Positions 18,701 to 25,967 of a DNA stretch of 64,000 nt are shown here, in pieces. Source of the stretch: an uncultured Clostridia bacterium (GTDB taxonomy: Bacteria; Bacillota; Clostridia; TANB77; CAG-508); contig CAOTKV010000001.1 of the NCBI GenBank assembly GCA_948530865.1, positions 310,001 to 374,000 of the forward strand, in the 5' to 3' direction. Position 1 is the first letter of the stretch. Every line of letters begins with the position of its first letter. The notes below the pieces were generated by a model that saw only the letters and a program-made list of their open reading frames with translations, was not told where the DNA came from and ran no database searches. Made by a program: the position numbers and the translations under genes.

Positions 18701-20450
18701 ATGGCGTTGTTACATATCCTACAACATGATACATATTTTCTGAGTTCAAATCTAAGGAATAAATGATTTCGGAAATTTTGACAAAGTTCACATACTTATT
18801 AAATCTGCCTATATTTTCCCTAATTTCACTATCTAAAGATTCGACCTGATTTTTTATAGCTGAGATACTTTTCCTACACCATAAGGTTACAATCTGTCTA
18901 CCATCAGGTAAGGACTGTACATTTCCTCTTTCAAGATTTACTCCATATTTTTGTTCTACTTCATGTTCAAATAAAAACGGAATGGAGTTCTCTGGATTGT
19001 AGATAAAATTGCTGTCAAATGCTAACATATCATCAAGAAGCTTCATATCAGAATCGATAAACTTATCGAAGGCTGTGCTTGCAATCCAAGGACGAGGATT
19101 TTTATTTAAAGCAAAATTACAAAATTCCTTTGCAAGTATAGGACTTAAATACCGAACTTCTTTTTTCTCGTACAAAGCGGTTTTATTGCAGATCTTTCCA
19201 TAAGTTTTTTCCAAGTAAGCAAGAAGCAGTTTGAAAAATACTATGGTAATTTCTTCATCAATCTTATTCGAATCATCAGAAACAAGATTATAAAGATCTT
19301 CGATTTTTACAACTTTGAAATCATTGCTTGGGTAAACCACCAAATCAGTTTCAATATTAAACTCTTGTTTATTAGTTTCGAAATCGGAATATGATCTTTT
19401 GAGCATTCTATGAATATAATTTCTCATTTCAGAAACAAAATCAAGAATATCGCGCTGGTTATCAAAACTATTGTTTAAAATTTCCACACGCTTACTTGTA
19501 TCTGTTTCAATTTTGTACTCATATCCAATAATGTTTCCTTCAAAATCTATAATCCAATTATAAAAACTTTCTTCAACAAAAGGCCGAACTTTTTTTATAA
19601 ATCCAGTTTTATCCTCCAAAAATTCTCTGAATTCAGAAGAGATTTCTGTATAGATTTTTATACAATTGTTGTAAACTGTATATACTTCAGTAGTTTCTGT
19701 TACAGGTAAATTCGCACTGAGATCAGGATTGCTTACAATACGCTTGTTATAATAAAAGTCAGCATTATAAGATTCTAATCCTTCAGCCTTTAAAATCGAA
19801 TCAAAGTCGTCAGGAACAATCCCATCTTTGCAGTATCGATAGCACATTTGTACTATTGGCATGTGATAAGGAAAATCTGTTATCAGATTACAGAGTTTAT
19901 TTTCTGCAATAATTGGCTGATAATGTTCCTCCATACTTTCACCAGCAGAGAATACATAGTGAATGTATTTTATTAAGCAATTATTTGTAGAACTTTCCAA
20001 ATTTCTGTCTGGACCAAAATATGAAATAAAATCGGAAATGTTCGTACAATTGTCATTATTGAAGATTGAGTCATCGATAATATAGCCATTTTCCTGCATG
20101 GAATGTGCAAATGAAACGAGTTCTCTTAGTTTTTCAATCTGAGATAACTTATCCCAGTTATATTCAAAAGAAAATTCTATATTAGCAAATAAGATTTTTA
20201 CTGTGCCAAATTTGTCTGCAACAAAGTCTGTGAGCTTAAAAGTGACATGGTTTGATTTTATAGCCTCTCCCCATTCTTTCAAGCCTTTTGCAATTTCAAG
20301 AATTCGTTTTCCAACTTCTTCATCTTCAATTAGAACAACCATTTTTGTGTCTTTGATATAAACTTCTTCTTTTCCCTCAACCTTAGAAACCAAATTGTAA
20401 GAACCTTTGCTAAAGTTGTTAAAAACAAATTTTTTGAATTTATTGTACAT
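15714..20450 (-). CDS. Giant Ter-type protein kinase with zinc ribbons and C-terminal beta-rich domain
   Basis: The start is placed at the ATG at 20450 (MYNKFKK), because AAAGGAGAG lies just upstream. This gives 1578 residues. The only clearly active kinase domain spans about 975-1205: Gly-rich FSQGGESIIYEYG, Lys in LAKIF, catalytic loop FIGDLNGRNILF and metal-binding DFD. Two zinc ribbons of pattern C-x3-H...C-x2-C lie at about 702-727 and 938-960. Three upstream segments look like degenerate kinase folds, each with a hinge-like GY motif (GYEY, GYVT, GYVY, then GYVM in the active copy). An acidic Asp/Glu/Ser linker (about 1264-1287) leads to a beta-rich domain resembling a propeller. It ends a five-gene operon with a PP2C phosphatase and vWA proteins, the TerY-P kinase/phosphatase arrangement. 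The target is unknown. Confidence 0.8.
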   Translation of the reverse strand: MYNKFKKFVFNNFSKGSYNLVSKVEGKEEVYIKDTKMVVLIEDEEVGKRILEIAKGLKEWGEAIKSNHVTFKLTDFVADKFGTVKILFANIEFSFEYNWDKLSQIEKLRELVSFAHSMQENGYIIDDSIFNNDNCTNISDFISYFGPDRNLESSTNNCLIKYIHYVFSAGESMEEHYQPIIAENKLCNLITDFPYHMPIVQMCYRYCKDGIVPDDFDSILKAEGLESYNADFYYNKRIVSNPDLSANLPVTETTEVYTVYNNCIKIYTEISSEFREFLEDKTGFIKKVRPFVEESFYNWIIDFEGNIIGYEYKIETDTSKRVEILNNSFDNQRDILDFVSEMRNYIHRMLKRSYSDFETNKQEFNIETDLVVYPSNDFKVVKIEDLYNLVSDDSNKIDEEITIVFFKLLLAYLEKTYGKICNKTALYEKKEVRYLSPILAKEFCNFALNKNPRPWIASTAFDKFIDSDMKLLDDMLAFDSNFIYNPENSIPFLFEHEVEQKYGVNLERGNVQSLPDGRQIVTLWCRKSISAIKNQVESLDSEIRENIGRFNKYVNFVKISEIIYSLDLNSENMYHVVGYVTTPFLGQPLTMSKILSFNNKEILKIAGMLISNFSNYYIEYSKININITHKKDADGIFSFYINPLDENFRISSNNYRSTREHIKGFFDLLVRNGYNKNAFVDLDLSGYDIGSSLIHYSARMNTYCEEHRIYYDGDYDMCPVCQKTRCVINHDTLERHYSKVFEDEYAIHYRHHYNSQNLKVYKDDGIVDLKAVEKNINRIIDNNLSDNPNHLQQECFIPCKKALDDSKKFIGYVYDSIDFESSDFNDLKDTEHLENLPRIMSLIRLILQVKELMYHDFGFIKNPFGNVFLSKNHKKQVQLVNVDFLGKYTPQKNTSKWTSQYVRSIIDSDPSIILDTSKFGNNLDAILDTLKKYSQTLTMYCPIHKIYYSADYLFCPKCVDRKQLKKLDIEYITESEISSWKVFSQGGESIIYEYGRNSLAKIFKPNVNYSFKNKVLAAILSKSGILDEINNKDYKFKYIIPKKILVDKSSGKILGYVMDEKIVGKPLSVLKDKLALDELNFDRKDILEILITAGEGIQILHNKANIFIGDLNGRNILFDTDKNVYFLDFDGMGVDNISPLFWTEGYIDPVSKNSNNITKKDDWYSYAIQAFYYLTLTHPFAGIYKIGEQVLEIPDKMERRLSLLGHHGIPIPTITISWDWMNQSLQDAFLNIFEGDSRKSIVPELKAQYWNLYGENFRSVPELDEPKKDSEEDSKEDSEVEDLETLSIGSNFIAKRNNPFKEDVVRIINHNFAICKNENNEYYVIMSLNNSESIIHFPYCLEILDIIRLESLPIAFAIYSDKVIGFNQNTDRQVFYEFLSYDSDNVVINGNTLYLSKDGLIYQIEFDSEKVVKREKIKFLVDQETVGFLVKFGSKFMLVKRNKNGVDTIYCNSEALCDFDFSSDSKYNILYDDTTKIWLVISNKGKFITIKSSNGHHTEGYVNIPDMNVKNISFNKGVIYIPSQDNLHIVNILDHMSNKKMECSKIMTPDSHLCNFNSKGFSVITNGMLYDVSKNKSL

Positions 20451-20471
20451 AAGTTCTCTCCTTTTATGGAT

Positions 20472-20496
20472 TGTGGGAGAACAATGTTCCCCCACA
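20472..20496 (-). promoter_or_regulatory. Stable intercistronic hairpin between terY-like gene and kinase gene
   Basis: TGTGGGAGAACA and TGTTCCCCCACA form a near-perfect GC-containing inverted repeat (one G-U pair) in the 72-base gap, about 20 bases upstream of the kinase start. No T run follows, so it is more likely an mRNA processing, stability or translation element than a terminator. Confidence 0.45.
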
Positions 20497-20522
20497 GCAT
20501 TTGGTCAACGTGTTATCAAATA

Positions 20523-21230
20523 TTATATATCACCAATCCAAGAGTTATCCTCCAATGCCTGAGCAGTTGCCTGAGAGTATTCCTGAGACTGACTATTCTC
20601 AGCAGTCTGGCTGAAGAAGTTAGCTCCAAGAGATTTTGAACTCTGAGACTGCTCTTTACAGGAATTGGAAAGATCAACGCCAAGGAAGTTTAAAAGAGCT
20701 TTACGATCTGTTACATCGATATTTGCCATAAAACCATGTTCTACACCAAAGTCTGCATTAATATCAGTTCCTAAAGCTGCAAAAGCTGTTGTGATTTTTG
20801 CAAAGTTCATTTCCTGTACAGCACTTGCTCCCTGATAATCACTTGCATGGTCATAATAAGGCATGCCATCAGATATGCAAACAAAAGTTACCTGAGGCTG
20901 TACTCCTGTGCGTTTAACTACTTCTCGGATATATGAGTTAAGATATTCTTTAACTCGAATGAGAGAATAGTTAAGCGCAGTTCCTCCATCTGTTGAGTAC
21001 CAAGTTTCCATTTCTTTTACAGGTCTAAAATCTCCAGGATAAAAATCGTTGTCGAACCTACAAATTGATACAACAATTGAATTGGCCAAATAGAAATCGC
21101 TAAAGCTTTCTTTGAACATCTCAAGGCCTTTTATTACATTGGATACATCCTTATGCATAGAACCAGAGGCATCAAGAAGAATCAGGAAAATGTGAATCTC
21201 AGAAGAAGAAAAACCGAAAAAGTTAGACAT
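20523..21230 (-). CDS. TerY-type von Willebrand factor A domain protein
   Basis: This 235-residue protein is mostly one vWA domain (about residues 8-190). The metal-ion-dependent adhesion site is complete: DASGS in FLILLDASGSMHKDV, the Thr in DGGTALNYSL, and the Asp in CISDGMPYYD. The C-terminal 40 residues are Ser/Gln-rich and probably flexible. TerY-family vWA proteins are found in tellurite-resistance-like and stress-response loci, together with PP2C phosphatases and kinases, where they are thought to act as metal-dependent scaffolds. It lies fourth in the operon and has a GGAGGT ribosome binding site. The family assignment is firm, the biological role is inference. Confidence 0.85.
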   Translation of the reverse strand: MSNFFGFSSSEIHIFLILLDASGSMHKDVSNVIKGLEMFKESFSDFYLANSIVVSICRFDNDFYPGDFRPVKEMETWYSTDGGTALNYSLIRVKEYLNSYIREVVKRTGVQPQVTFVCISDGMPYYDHASDYQGASAVQEMNFAKITTAFAALGTDINADFGVEHGFMANIDVTDRKALLNFLGVDLSNSCKEQSQSSKSLGANFFSQTAENSQSQEYSQATAQALEDNSWIGDI

Positions 21231-21245
21231 AATATTACCTCCATT

Positions 21246-22757
21246 TTATAAGTTTTGTGTGTTTGTTTTCAGGCTACTTAATACATTGTTTAAACCATTA
21301 AAGTAGAAAGAATTTATGAATACATTGCCATTTACAACCTTAAAATCAAAATTTAGATTTTTCAGTGTTTTGACAATTTCTTCTGCGTAGTTATCTAAAC
21401 TAAAAATAACTACATATTCTTTATTAGAAGAATCAATTACTTCCTGTTTCCGCTTAATAATGGTTTTTTTATTGTAGGGATATTTGGTAATATACTTATT
21501 AAGATGATTTATCAGATCATTTGGGGTATTTTGTATTACCTCAATAGCATCGAAAAGCAACGATAAGAAGTATATTTCCTTGTAAGTGGTATCTTTAGAT
21601 ACATTTTTGAGTAGTTTAATGAGTAACAGAACACGTTCATCATGTGTTGTAGCAAAAATGCCTACTAAGGCTACATTGGCATTGGCAACAGGAGAAACTA
21701 ATACATCTTTTTCGACTACAGTTATATCCATTTTACCAATCAATTTTACCTTAAGCTTCTCTTTTTCCACCCCATTCATTTTTAGCATTTCGAGTAAATT
21801 TGACTCAAAAGCAAAGATCTCTTCCCAAAATTCAGGTTCTAAAAGCACTGCATTGAGATTTTCAGAATATGTGAGGTGAGCAAGCAATTTTTCTGACTTC
21901 TTTTTTAAAACTTTGTAACATTCCTCATCAGAAATCAAAGGCAAAAGTTCAATCAAGTCTGACAATTCGTCTTTTATGAAAGCAATATATGCTGTTACAT
22001 AATCGAACTCTTCGAAATTAGTCATCATTACTGATCTAATAAGCAAATCTTTTGGCTGGATGCTAGAACTCCGTATGCTGGACTTGAAAATTTCATAATC
22101 CACATATGAAAGTAATTCTATAACCCGCTCTTTGAGTTGCCTATCTGCCAAAATGTAATAACTGTCTTTGAATTCTTCAGCAATCTTTCTTTCAGATTGG
22201 ATAGCATATTCGAGTTGTGTGCAAACTTTTTCCCTTTCACATTCTTTCGAATGAAAAATAGAAACGTTGTATAAAATATTCAATTTTTTAATTAGTTGTT
22301 GTAAACGTTTTGAGATAATGTGGAACTTTACTGTGCTTTCAATGAAATTGTGAATGTCTTTTTCGAGCCTAACCACTTCACCGATTTTGGTTGTGTCTGT
22401 ATCAGGATCGATTTCGAAAGTTAATAACTTCTTTAACTCATCCAAACTCGAGTTGTATGAAGCTCTTAAAGATTCAATTCGCTGAAAAAATTCATTGTAT
22501 TCGTTAGGAAAATCACTTTCGAATATAGCAATTTCTTGCTCAAGCGAGTAAAGTTTTGTAAGTAGTGTCCTTTTGGCAATATTTATTCTTTCTTCCAATG
22601 AATCTTCTGAAAGTTCATTTTCAGATAGATTAGAAGAGGTTGCCTGGTCTACTTCAGAACTGGATGCAAGTTGTGGTGTAACATTTTCTATTGCATTACC
22701 AGAAATTCGGGAAAAAATGGAGTTAAAAAATTGATAAAATTTTTCCATAAATGTCAT
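21246..22757 (-). CDS. Uncharacterised helical protein of the Ter operon
   Basis: This 503-residue protein is predicted by composition to be mainly alpha-helical, with long Leu/Glu/Lys/Ile segments and no signal peptide or membrane helix. A Ser-rich acidic stretch (about residues 25-55) is probably disordered. The C-terminal 70 residues (YVVIFSLDNYAEEIVKTLKNLNFDFKVVNGNVFINSFYF) look like a separate small alpha/beta domain. The start at 22757 is supported by TAGGAGG 8 bases upstream. It lies 15 bases from the end of the preceding gene in the operon. I do not recognise the family. Conserved position between two vWA genes suggests a structural partner of the complex. Confidence 0.7.
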   Translation of the reverse strand: MTFMEKFYQFFNSIFSRISGNAIENVTPQLASSSEVDQATSSNLSENELSEDSLEERINIAKRTLLTKLYSLEQEIAIFESDFPNEYNEFFQRIESLRASYNSSLDELKKLLTFEIDPDTDTTKIGEVVRLEKDIHNFIESTVKFHIISKRLQQLIKKLNILYNVSIFHSKECEREKVCTQLEYAIQSERKIAEEFKDSYYILADRQLKERVIELLSYVDYEIFKSSIRSSSIQPKDLLIRSVMMTNFEEFDYVTAYIAFIKDELSDLIELLPLISDEECYKVLKKKSEKLLAHLTYSENLNAVLLEPEFWEEIFAFESNLLEMLKMNGVEKEKLKVKLIGKMDITVVEKDVLVSPVANANVALVGIFATTHDERVLLLIKLLKNVSKDTTYKEIYFLSLLFDAIEVIQNTPNDLINHLNKYITKYPYNKKTIIKRKQEVIDSSNKEYVVIFSLDNYAEEIVKTLKNLNFDFKVVNGNVFINSFYFNGLNNVLSSLKTNTQNL

Positions 22758-22772
22758 GGTATTCCTCCTATC

Positions 22773-23723
22773 TTACTGATAGTCTCTGCAAATAGCACCA
22801 ATTGAATGGAAGCCAACTTCAGCTGCATTTATAAAATACTCATCTGTAAGACAGAAGTACTTATTTACAACCTTGACCTTGCTCGCAATCTTTTGAAAAC
22901 ACTCTAATGCTGTTTCTTTTGGAGCAATAGAACAGTTGTCTCTGCAGGTGCCAACACCAATTACTGTAATCCTGTCAATTAGTACATTTTCAGTAGGTTT
23001 TTCTTCCGTTGCATAGTATTTACTTGAAACTAATTTTTCAAGTTTAACCAAAGCGTCAAACAAACGAACTTTTTCGCCAGTCATTTCGTTGTAGGAAATG
23101 TCTGGTTTTTCAGTAGAAGAAATTTCAAAAATTTCGCTTTGTGCAATTTTTTCTCCATAATTTATAATGCATACCAAATCTGATTGAGCGAAACTTTGTA
23201 CAAGTTGTATAACCTTATCTTTTTCTCTTGCCATTGTTTCAGTATTTTCTACCAAGATGATAGTAAGCTGTTTGTTTATAAACCGCTTTACTGGTGGCTT
23301 AGGAAAGATTTTTTTTGTATAGCTACTAAATCCACCACCAGGTATTATTTCAACTGGTTTAGATTCCACAACAGGTTTTACTTCTGTTACTGTAGCTTCA
23401 GAAACTGTACTGGTAGTTTTTCCAAGCGTTTTTGCAACGTTTTTTTCTACCTCAGGCGATAATGGCTCTGCTACATCTGCCAAACCATACATCATTTGAA
23501 ATTCCAAATTTGGATCAGGAACTTTGCTTGCCTGAGCAGGTTTATTCTCAAATTGTACCTGCTTTTCAGATAATTTTGGCTTTTCTGGTGTAGTGATTGT
23601 AGTTACCTCTGGTTTCACTGTAGTAGTTTTTTTCTCTTCTACAAACGGTTTTGCTGGTTCGTGTTGATATCCACCCTTTTTTTCACTCATTTTTTTATTT
23701 TTTGATTTTGAGAATATACCCAT
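22773..23723 (-). CDS. vWA-like protein with degenerate metal site and disordered N-terminus
   Basis: This is a 316-residue protein. Residues 1 to about 145 are Lys/Pro/Thr/Glu/Val-rich and probably unstructured. From about residue 150 a Rossmann-like domain resembles vWA: KQLTIILVENTETMAREKD occupies the position of the DxSxS strand, LFDALVKLEKLV follows, and ITVIGVGTCRDNCS resembles the third strand. The first acidic residue of the adhesion motif is Glu-Asn rather than Asp-x-Ser, so metal binding is doubtful. The start overlaps the stop codon of the phosphatase gene (TAATG), so translation is coupled. It may be a non-catalytic scaffold partner to the intact vWA protein. Confidence 0.65.
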   Translation of the reverse strand: MGIFSKSKNKKMSEKKGGYQHEPAKPFVEEKKTTTVKPEVTTITTPEKPKLSEKQVQFENKPAQASKVPDPNLEFQMMYGLADVAEPLSPEVEKNVAKTLGKTTSTVSEATVTEVKPVVESKPVEIIPGGGFSSYTKKIFPKPPVKRFINKQLTIILVENTETMAREKDKVIQLVQSFAQSDLVCIINYGEKIAQSEIFEISSTEKPDISYNEMTGEKVRLFDALVKLEKLVSSKYYATEEKPTENVLIDRITVIGVGTCRDNCSIAPKETALECFQKIASKVKVVNKYFCLTDEYFINAAEVGFHSIGAICRDYQ

Positions 23724-24409
23724 TATTTTTTACCTCCAAATATTCCAATTGTGACATCGTCAAAGAAACGCATTCTCTGTTCTCTAATAAGTGTTTCAAG
23801 CAAAGAATAATTTCCAGTTGCAATACCAGTATCCAAATCTTTCATACCACCTTTTGCTATTGGCATAAGTCCGTCAGAAGCAATTATAACTTTGCTAAAT
23901 GACTTTTTGTCAAAAATAAAGGTTTTGAAGTTATTTGTTTGGAAATTAATTGGCGCTGTCTGACAGTATCTATATGCAAAGTATGGTGGGCATTTTCCAT
24001 ATGCAAATTTCATGTAACTAATCAATCCTTTTGCGTTTTCGGTAACAATGTATCCATCTCCAAAGAGTTTCACAACGTACTTATCTTCTGTTTCAAAACA
24101 AGCTATAATTGTAAACAAAAGATTTTCCATAATGAAGTCTTTTTCGAGTTCATCACGAGTTGCATAATATTTTGCTGACAGCCGGATAATATCATCAAAG
24201 ACACTTTTTACATTACCTTCAAATTTGTCTAAGTTATCGCAATCCTCCTTTCTTGAGAAAAGCTGACCAAACAGCCGGACTCCAGAATCGGAATATTTTG
24301 CAGCACTGCATCCATCTAAAACAAGAAGCATTTTACCGTGCTCAATACCCAAATCCTGGTTGTTAATACCATCTGTGTAGTGACCAAATCCTTGAGAAGA
24401 TATAATCAT
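23723..24409 (-). CDS. PP2C-family serine/threonine phosphatase of the Ter operon
   Basis: This 228-residue soluble protein has the metal-binding aspartates of PP2C phosphatases in order: INNQD near the N-terminus, LVLDGCSAA, FGDGYIV, IIASDGLMPIA and FFDDVTIGIFG. It is slightly shorter than the usual 240-250 residues. It would remove phosphates placed by the kinase at the end of the same operon. It is the first gene of the operon, behind a consensus-like promoter, and its stop codon overlaps the next start. A phosphatase, kinase and vWA protein together define the TerY-P module of Ter-like stress systems. Confidence 0.85.
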   Translation of the reverse strand: MIISSQGFGHYTDGINNQDLGIEHGKMLLVLDGCSAAKYSDSGVRLFGQLFSRKEDCDNLDKFEGNVKSVFDDIIRLSAKYYATRDELEKDFIMENLLFTIIACFETEDKYVVKLFGDGYIVTENAKGLISYMKFAYGKCPPYFAYRYCQTAPINFQTNNFKTFIFDKKSFSKVIIASDGLMPIAKGGMKDLDTGIATGNYSLLETLIREQRMRFFDDVTIGIFGGKK

Positions 24410-24458
24410 ATTTCTCTTTTCTCCTTTCTAAATATATATTTTTAGAAATAACATTAAT

Positions 24459-24487
24459 ATTATATCACTATATTATGTAAATTACAA
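24459..24487 (-). promoter_or_regulatory. Predicted promoter of the Ter phosphatase-kinase operon
   Basis: TTGTAA and TATAAT on the minus strand are 17 bases apart, with TGA preceding the -10 (extended -10). The site lies about 50 bases upstream of the first gene and its -35 overlaps the tail of the preceding terminator. Confidence 0.65.
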
Positions 24488-24528
24488 TAAGAAAGAGCGA
24501 ATTTCTTTTGAAATTCGCTCTTTCTTAT
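24486..24528 (-). terminator. Terminator of the TelA-family gene
   Basis: A perfect 17-bp stem (24489-24505 with 24510-24526) with a 4-base loop lies 18 bases after the stop codon. It separates the TelA-family gene from the kinase operon. Confidence 0.85.
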
Positions 24529-24543
24529 TGATTTTGTCTGAAA

Positions 24544-25797
24544 TTAAAATTGCAGACTTGCATTTCCTCCAGTTGGAGTTTTGCTCGGTTGTTCATTGTT
24601 TAATGATTCAATGGATGCTCCGACAACAGGTTCAAGCTGTTCAATCAAGCCGTTAAGCTCGGTGACATCAGCCTTCATCTTAGGAAGCATTTCTGTAGCA
24701 ACTTTTTTGATGTTTTCACAACTGCTGATTACTGTAGTAACTGCAGTCTTTGCTGCCTCAGTATTGTAGAAGCTTGCATACATCGCCTTTTCTGCCTGCT
24801 CTGCTGTCATTCCAACAGACAGGCTGACATCTTTGATAAGTTCATCATTCAGCCTTACAACTGCATTCTGCCCTTCAAGAACTTCTTTTGTCTGGGCGTT
24901 CAGAATAGCATTTCGGAGCTGCTGGCCTACGAGAGCCAAACTGTTGCTAACCTGCGTGTTGATTGCAATCTGGACATCGATATTACTTCGCTTAATAAGC
25001 GATAGCTGACCAACGCTCAAATAGTACATGATTCGGGACTTTTTGAGGTTGTTCATTTTAATAACGAAGATATCATGTCCTTCTTTCAATTCCTGGTAAT
25101 CATGTGCATACTGTGCGATTCCAGTCTGCTGATGCTTATCTTCGATTGCTTTCATTTCATTAACGATTCGTTCCTCGGCAATTTCACCAGCAATGATGTA
25201 TTTCTCCAAAAGAGAAATTGTTTCAATATCACTCATTGCAGAATTTGTGATATCGCCCATTGCTTTTTTTAACATATCGATCCAGGAATCGCAGGATGTC
25301 TTCAGCTCTACTAAGAGCTTGTAGCTTGTTACAGCGCTTTTCTGAAGTTTCTCTGTTCGTGAGTTACCTTTGGACCCGCTGGTGAGCTTAAGCAATAACT
25401 TCTGAAAAAGCCCAGGCTCCTGAAGAACCAGATTGAAATCATCATAGCTGTTGGAAGCCTTTTTCGAGAGCTCAATTACTCGTGAAATGACTTCCTGATC
25501 AGCATGAGATCCTCTTTCATCCTTCAGGAAACTTCCGCATTGGTCAAATGTTCTCTTCAAAGGTACAGAAGCGTAGTTCATGACGTTTTCAAGTTTCCGA
25601 ACATCAATACTGTCTGCCAGCGCCATTACCTCCTGCCGTTCAGCCTCAGTGTAAGCAGAAAGTGCCTGCTGAACATTGAGCGGAACAACATCTGTAGCCG
25701 TTTGGGGAACGGAGATGCTTACTCCAATATTGCTTACATCGGGAGTCTGTACAGTAGTATCCATAGTCTGAGCCATCATCTGAGTGTTGTTTTCCAT
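24544..25797 (-). CDS. telA: TelA/KlaA-family toxic anion resistance protein
   Basis: The likely start is the second Met (MENNTQMM, 25797), because the first candidate codon overlaps the ATGGAGG ribosome binding site. This gives 417 residues. The protein is helical. Family features include SIDVRKLENVMNYASVPLKRTFDQ, ISLLEKYIIAGEIAEERIVNEM, and the C-terminal block with NTQVSNSLALVGQQLRNAILNAQ. TelA proteins occur in tellurite/stress loci with TerC, TerD or TerY-type genes, and their molecular function is not settled. The gene has a consensus promoter and its own strong terminator, so it can be expressed separately from the kinase operon downstream. Its codon use is the least AT-biased of the island. 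Confidence 0.85.
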   Translation of the reverse strand: MENNTQMMAQTMDTTVQTPDVSNIGVSISVPQTATDVVPLNVQQALSAYTEAERQEVMALADSIDVRKLENVMNYASVPLKRTFDQCGSFLKDERGSHADQEVISRVIELSKKASNSYDDFNLVLQEPGLFQKLLLKLTSGSKGNSRTEKLQKSAVTSYKLLVELKTSCDSWIDMLKKAMGDITNSAMSDIETISLLEKYIIAGEIAEERIVNEMKAIEDKHQQTGIAQYAHDYQELKEGHDIFVIKMNNLKKSRIMYYLSVGQLSLIKRSNIDVQIAINTQVSNSLALVGQQLRNAILNAQTKEVLEGQNAVVRLNDELIKDVSLSVGMTAEQAEKAMYASFYNTEAAKTAVTTVISSCENIKKVATEMLPKMKADVTELNGLIEQLEPVVGASIESLNNEQPSKTPTGGNASLQF

Positions 25798-25856
25798 CTT
25801 GTTTACCTCCATTGTTTTGTTTTAAACATTGAATTGGTTACTGTAATACGTTTACA

Positions 25857-25885
25857 ATTATATCACTTTTACTATGTTATGTCAA
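25857..25885 (-). promoter_or_regulatory. Consensus promoter of telA-family gene
   Basis: On the minus strand TTGACA and TATAAT (both perfect consensus) are separated by 17 bases and the -10 is preceded by TGA. It lies 60 bases upstream of the start codon and suggests strong constitutive transcription unless repressed. Confidence 0.8.
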
Positions 25886-25918
25886 TCAATATTAAATGTA
25901 TTTAATATTTTTATTTAG

Positions 25919-25958
25919 ATAAAAAAGAAGTGTATCTAATTTTAGTTACACTTCTTTT
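25919..25958 (-). terminator. Terminator of secA
   Basis: AAGAAGTGTA (25925-25934) pairs with TACACTTCTT (25947-25956), followed on the minus strand by a long T run. It lies 10 bases after the secA stop codon. Confidence 0.8.
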
Positions 25959-25967
25959 CTAAAATTT

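Noticed and set aside
20451..20495. Upstream start for the giant kinase adding 15 residues
   Set aside because: The extension overlaps a hairpin and the ribosome binding site; the ATG at 20450 has proper spacing.
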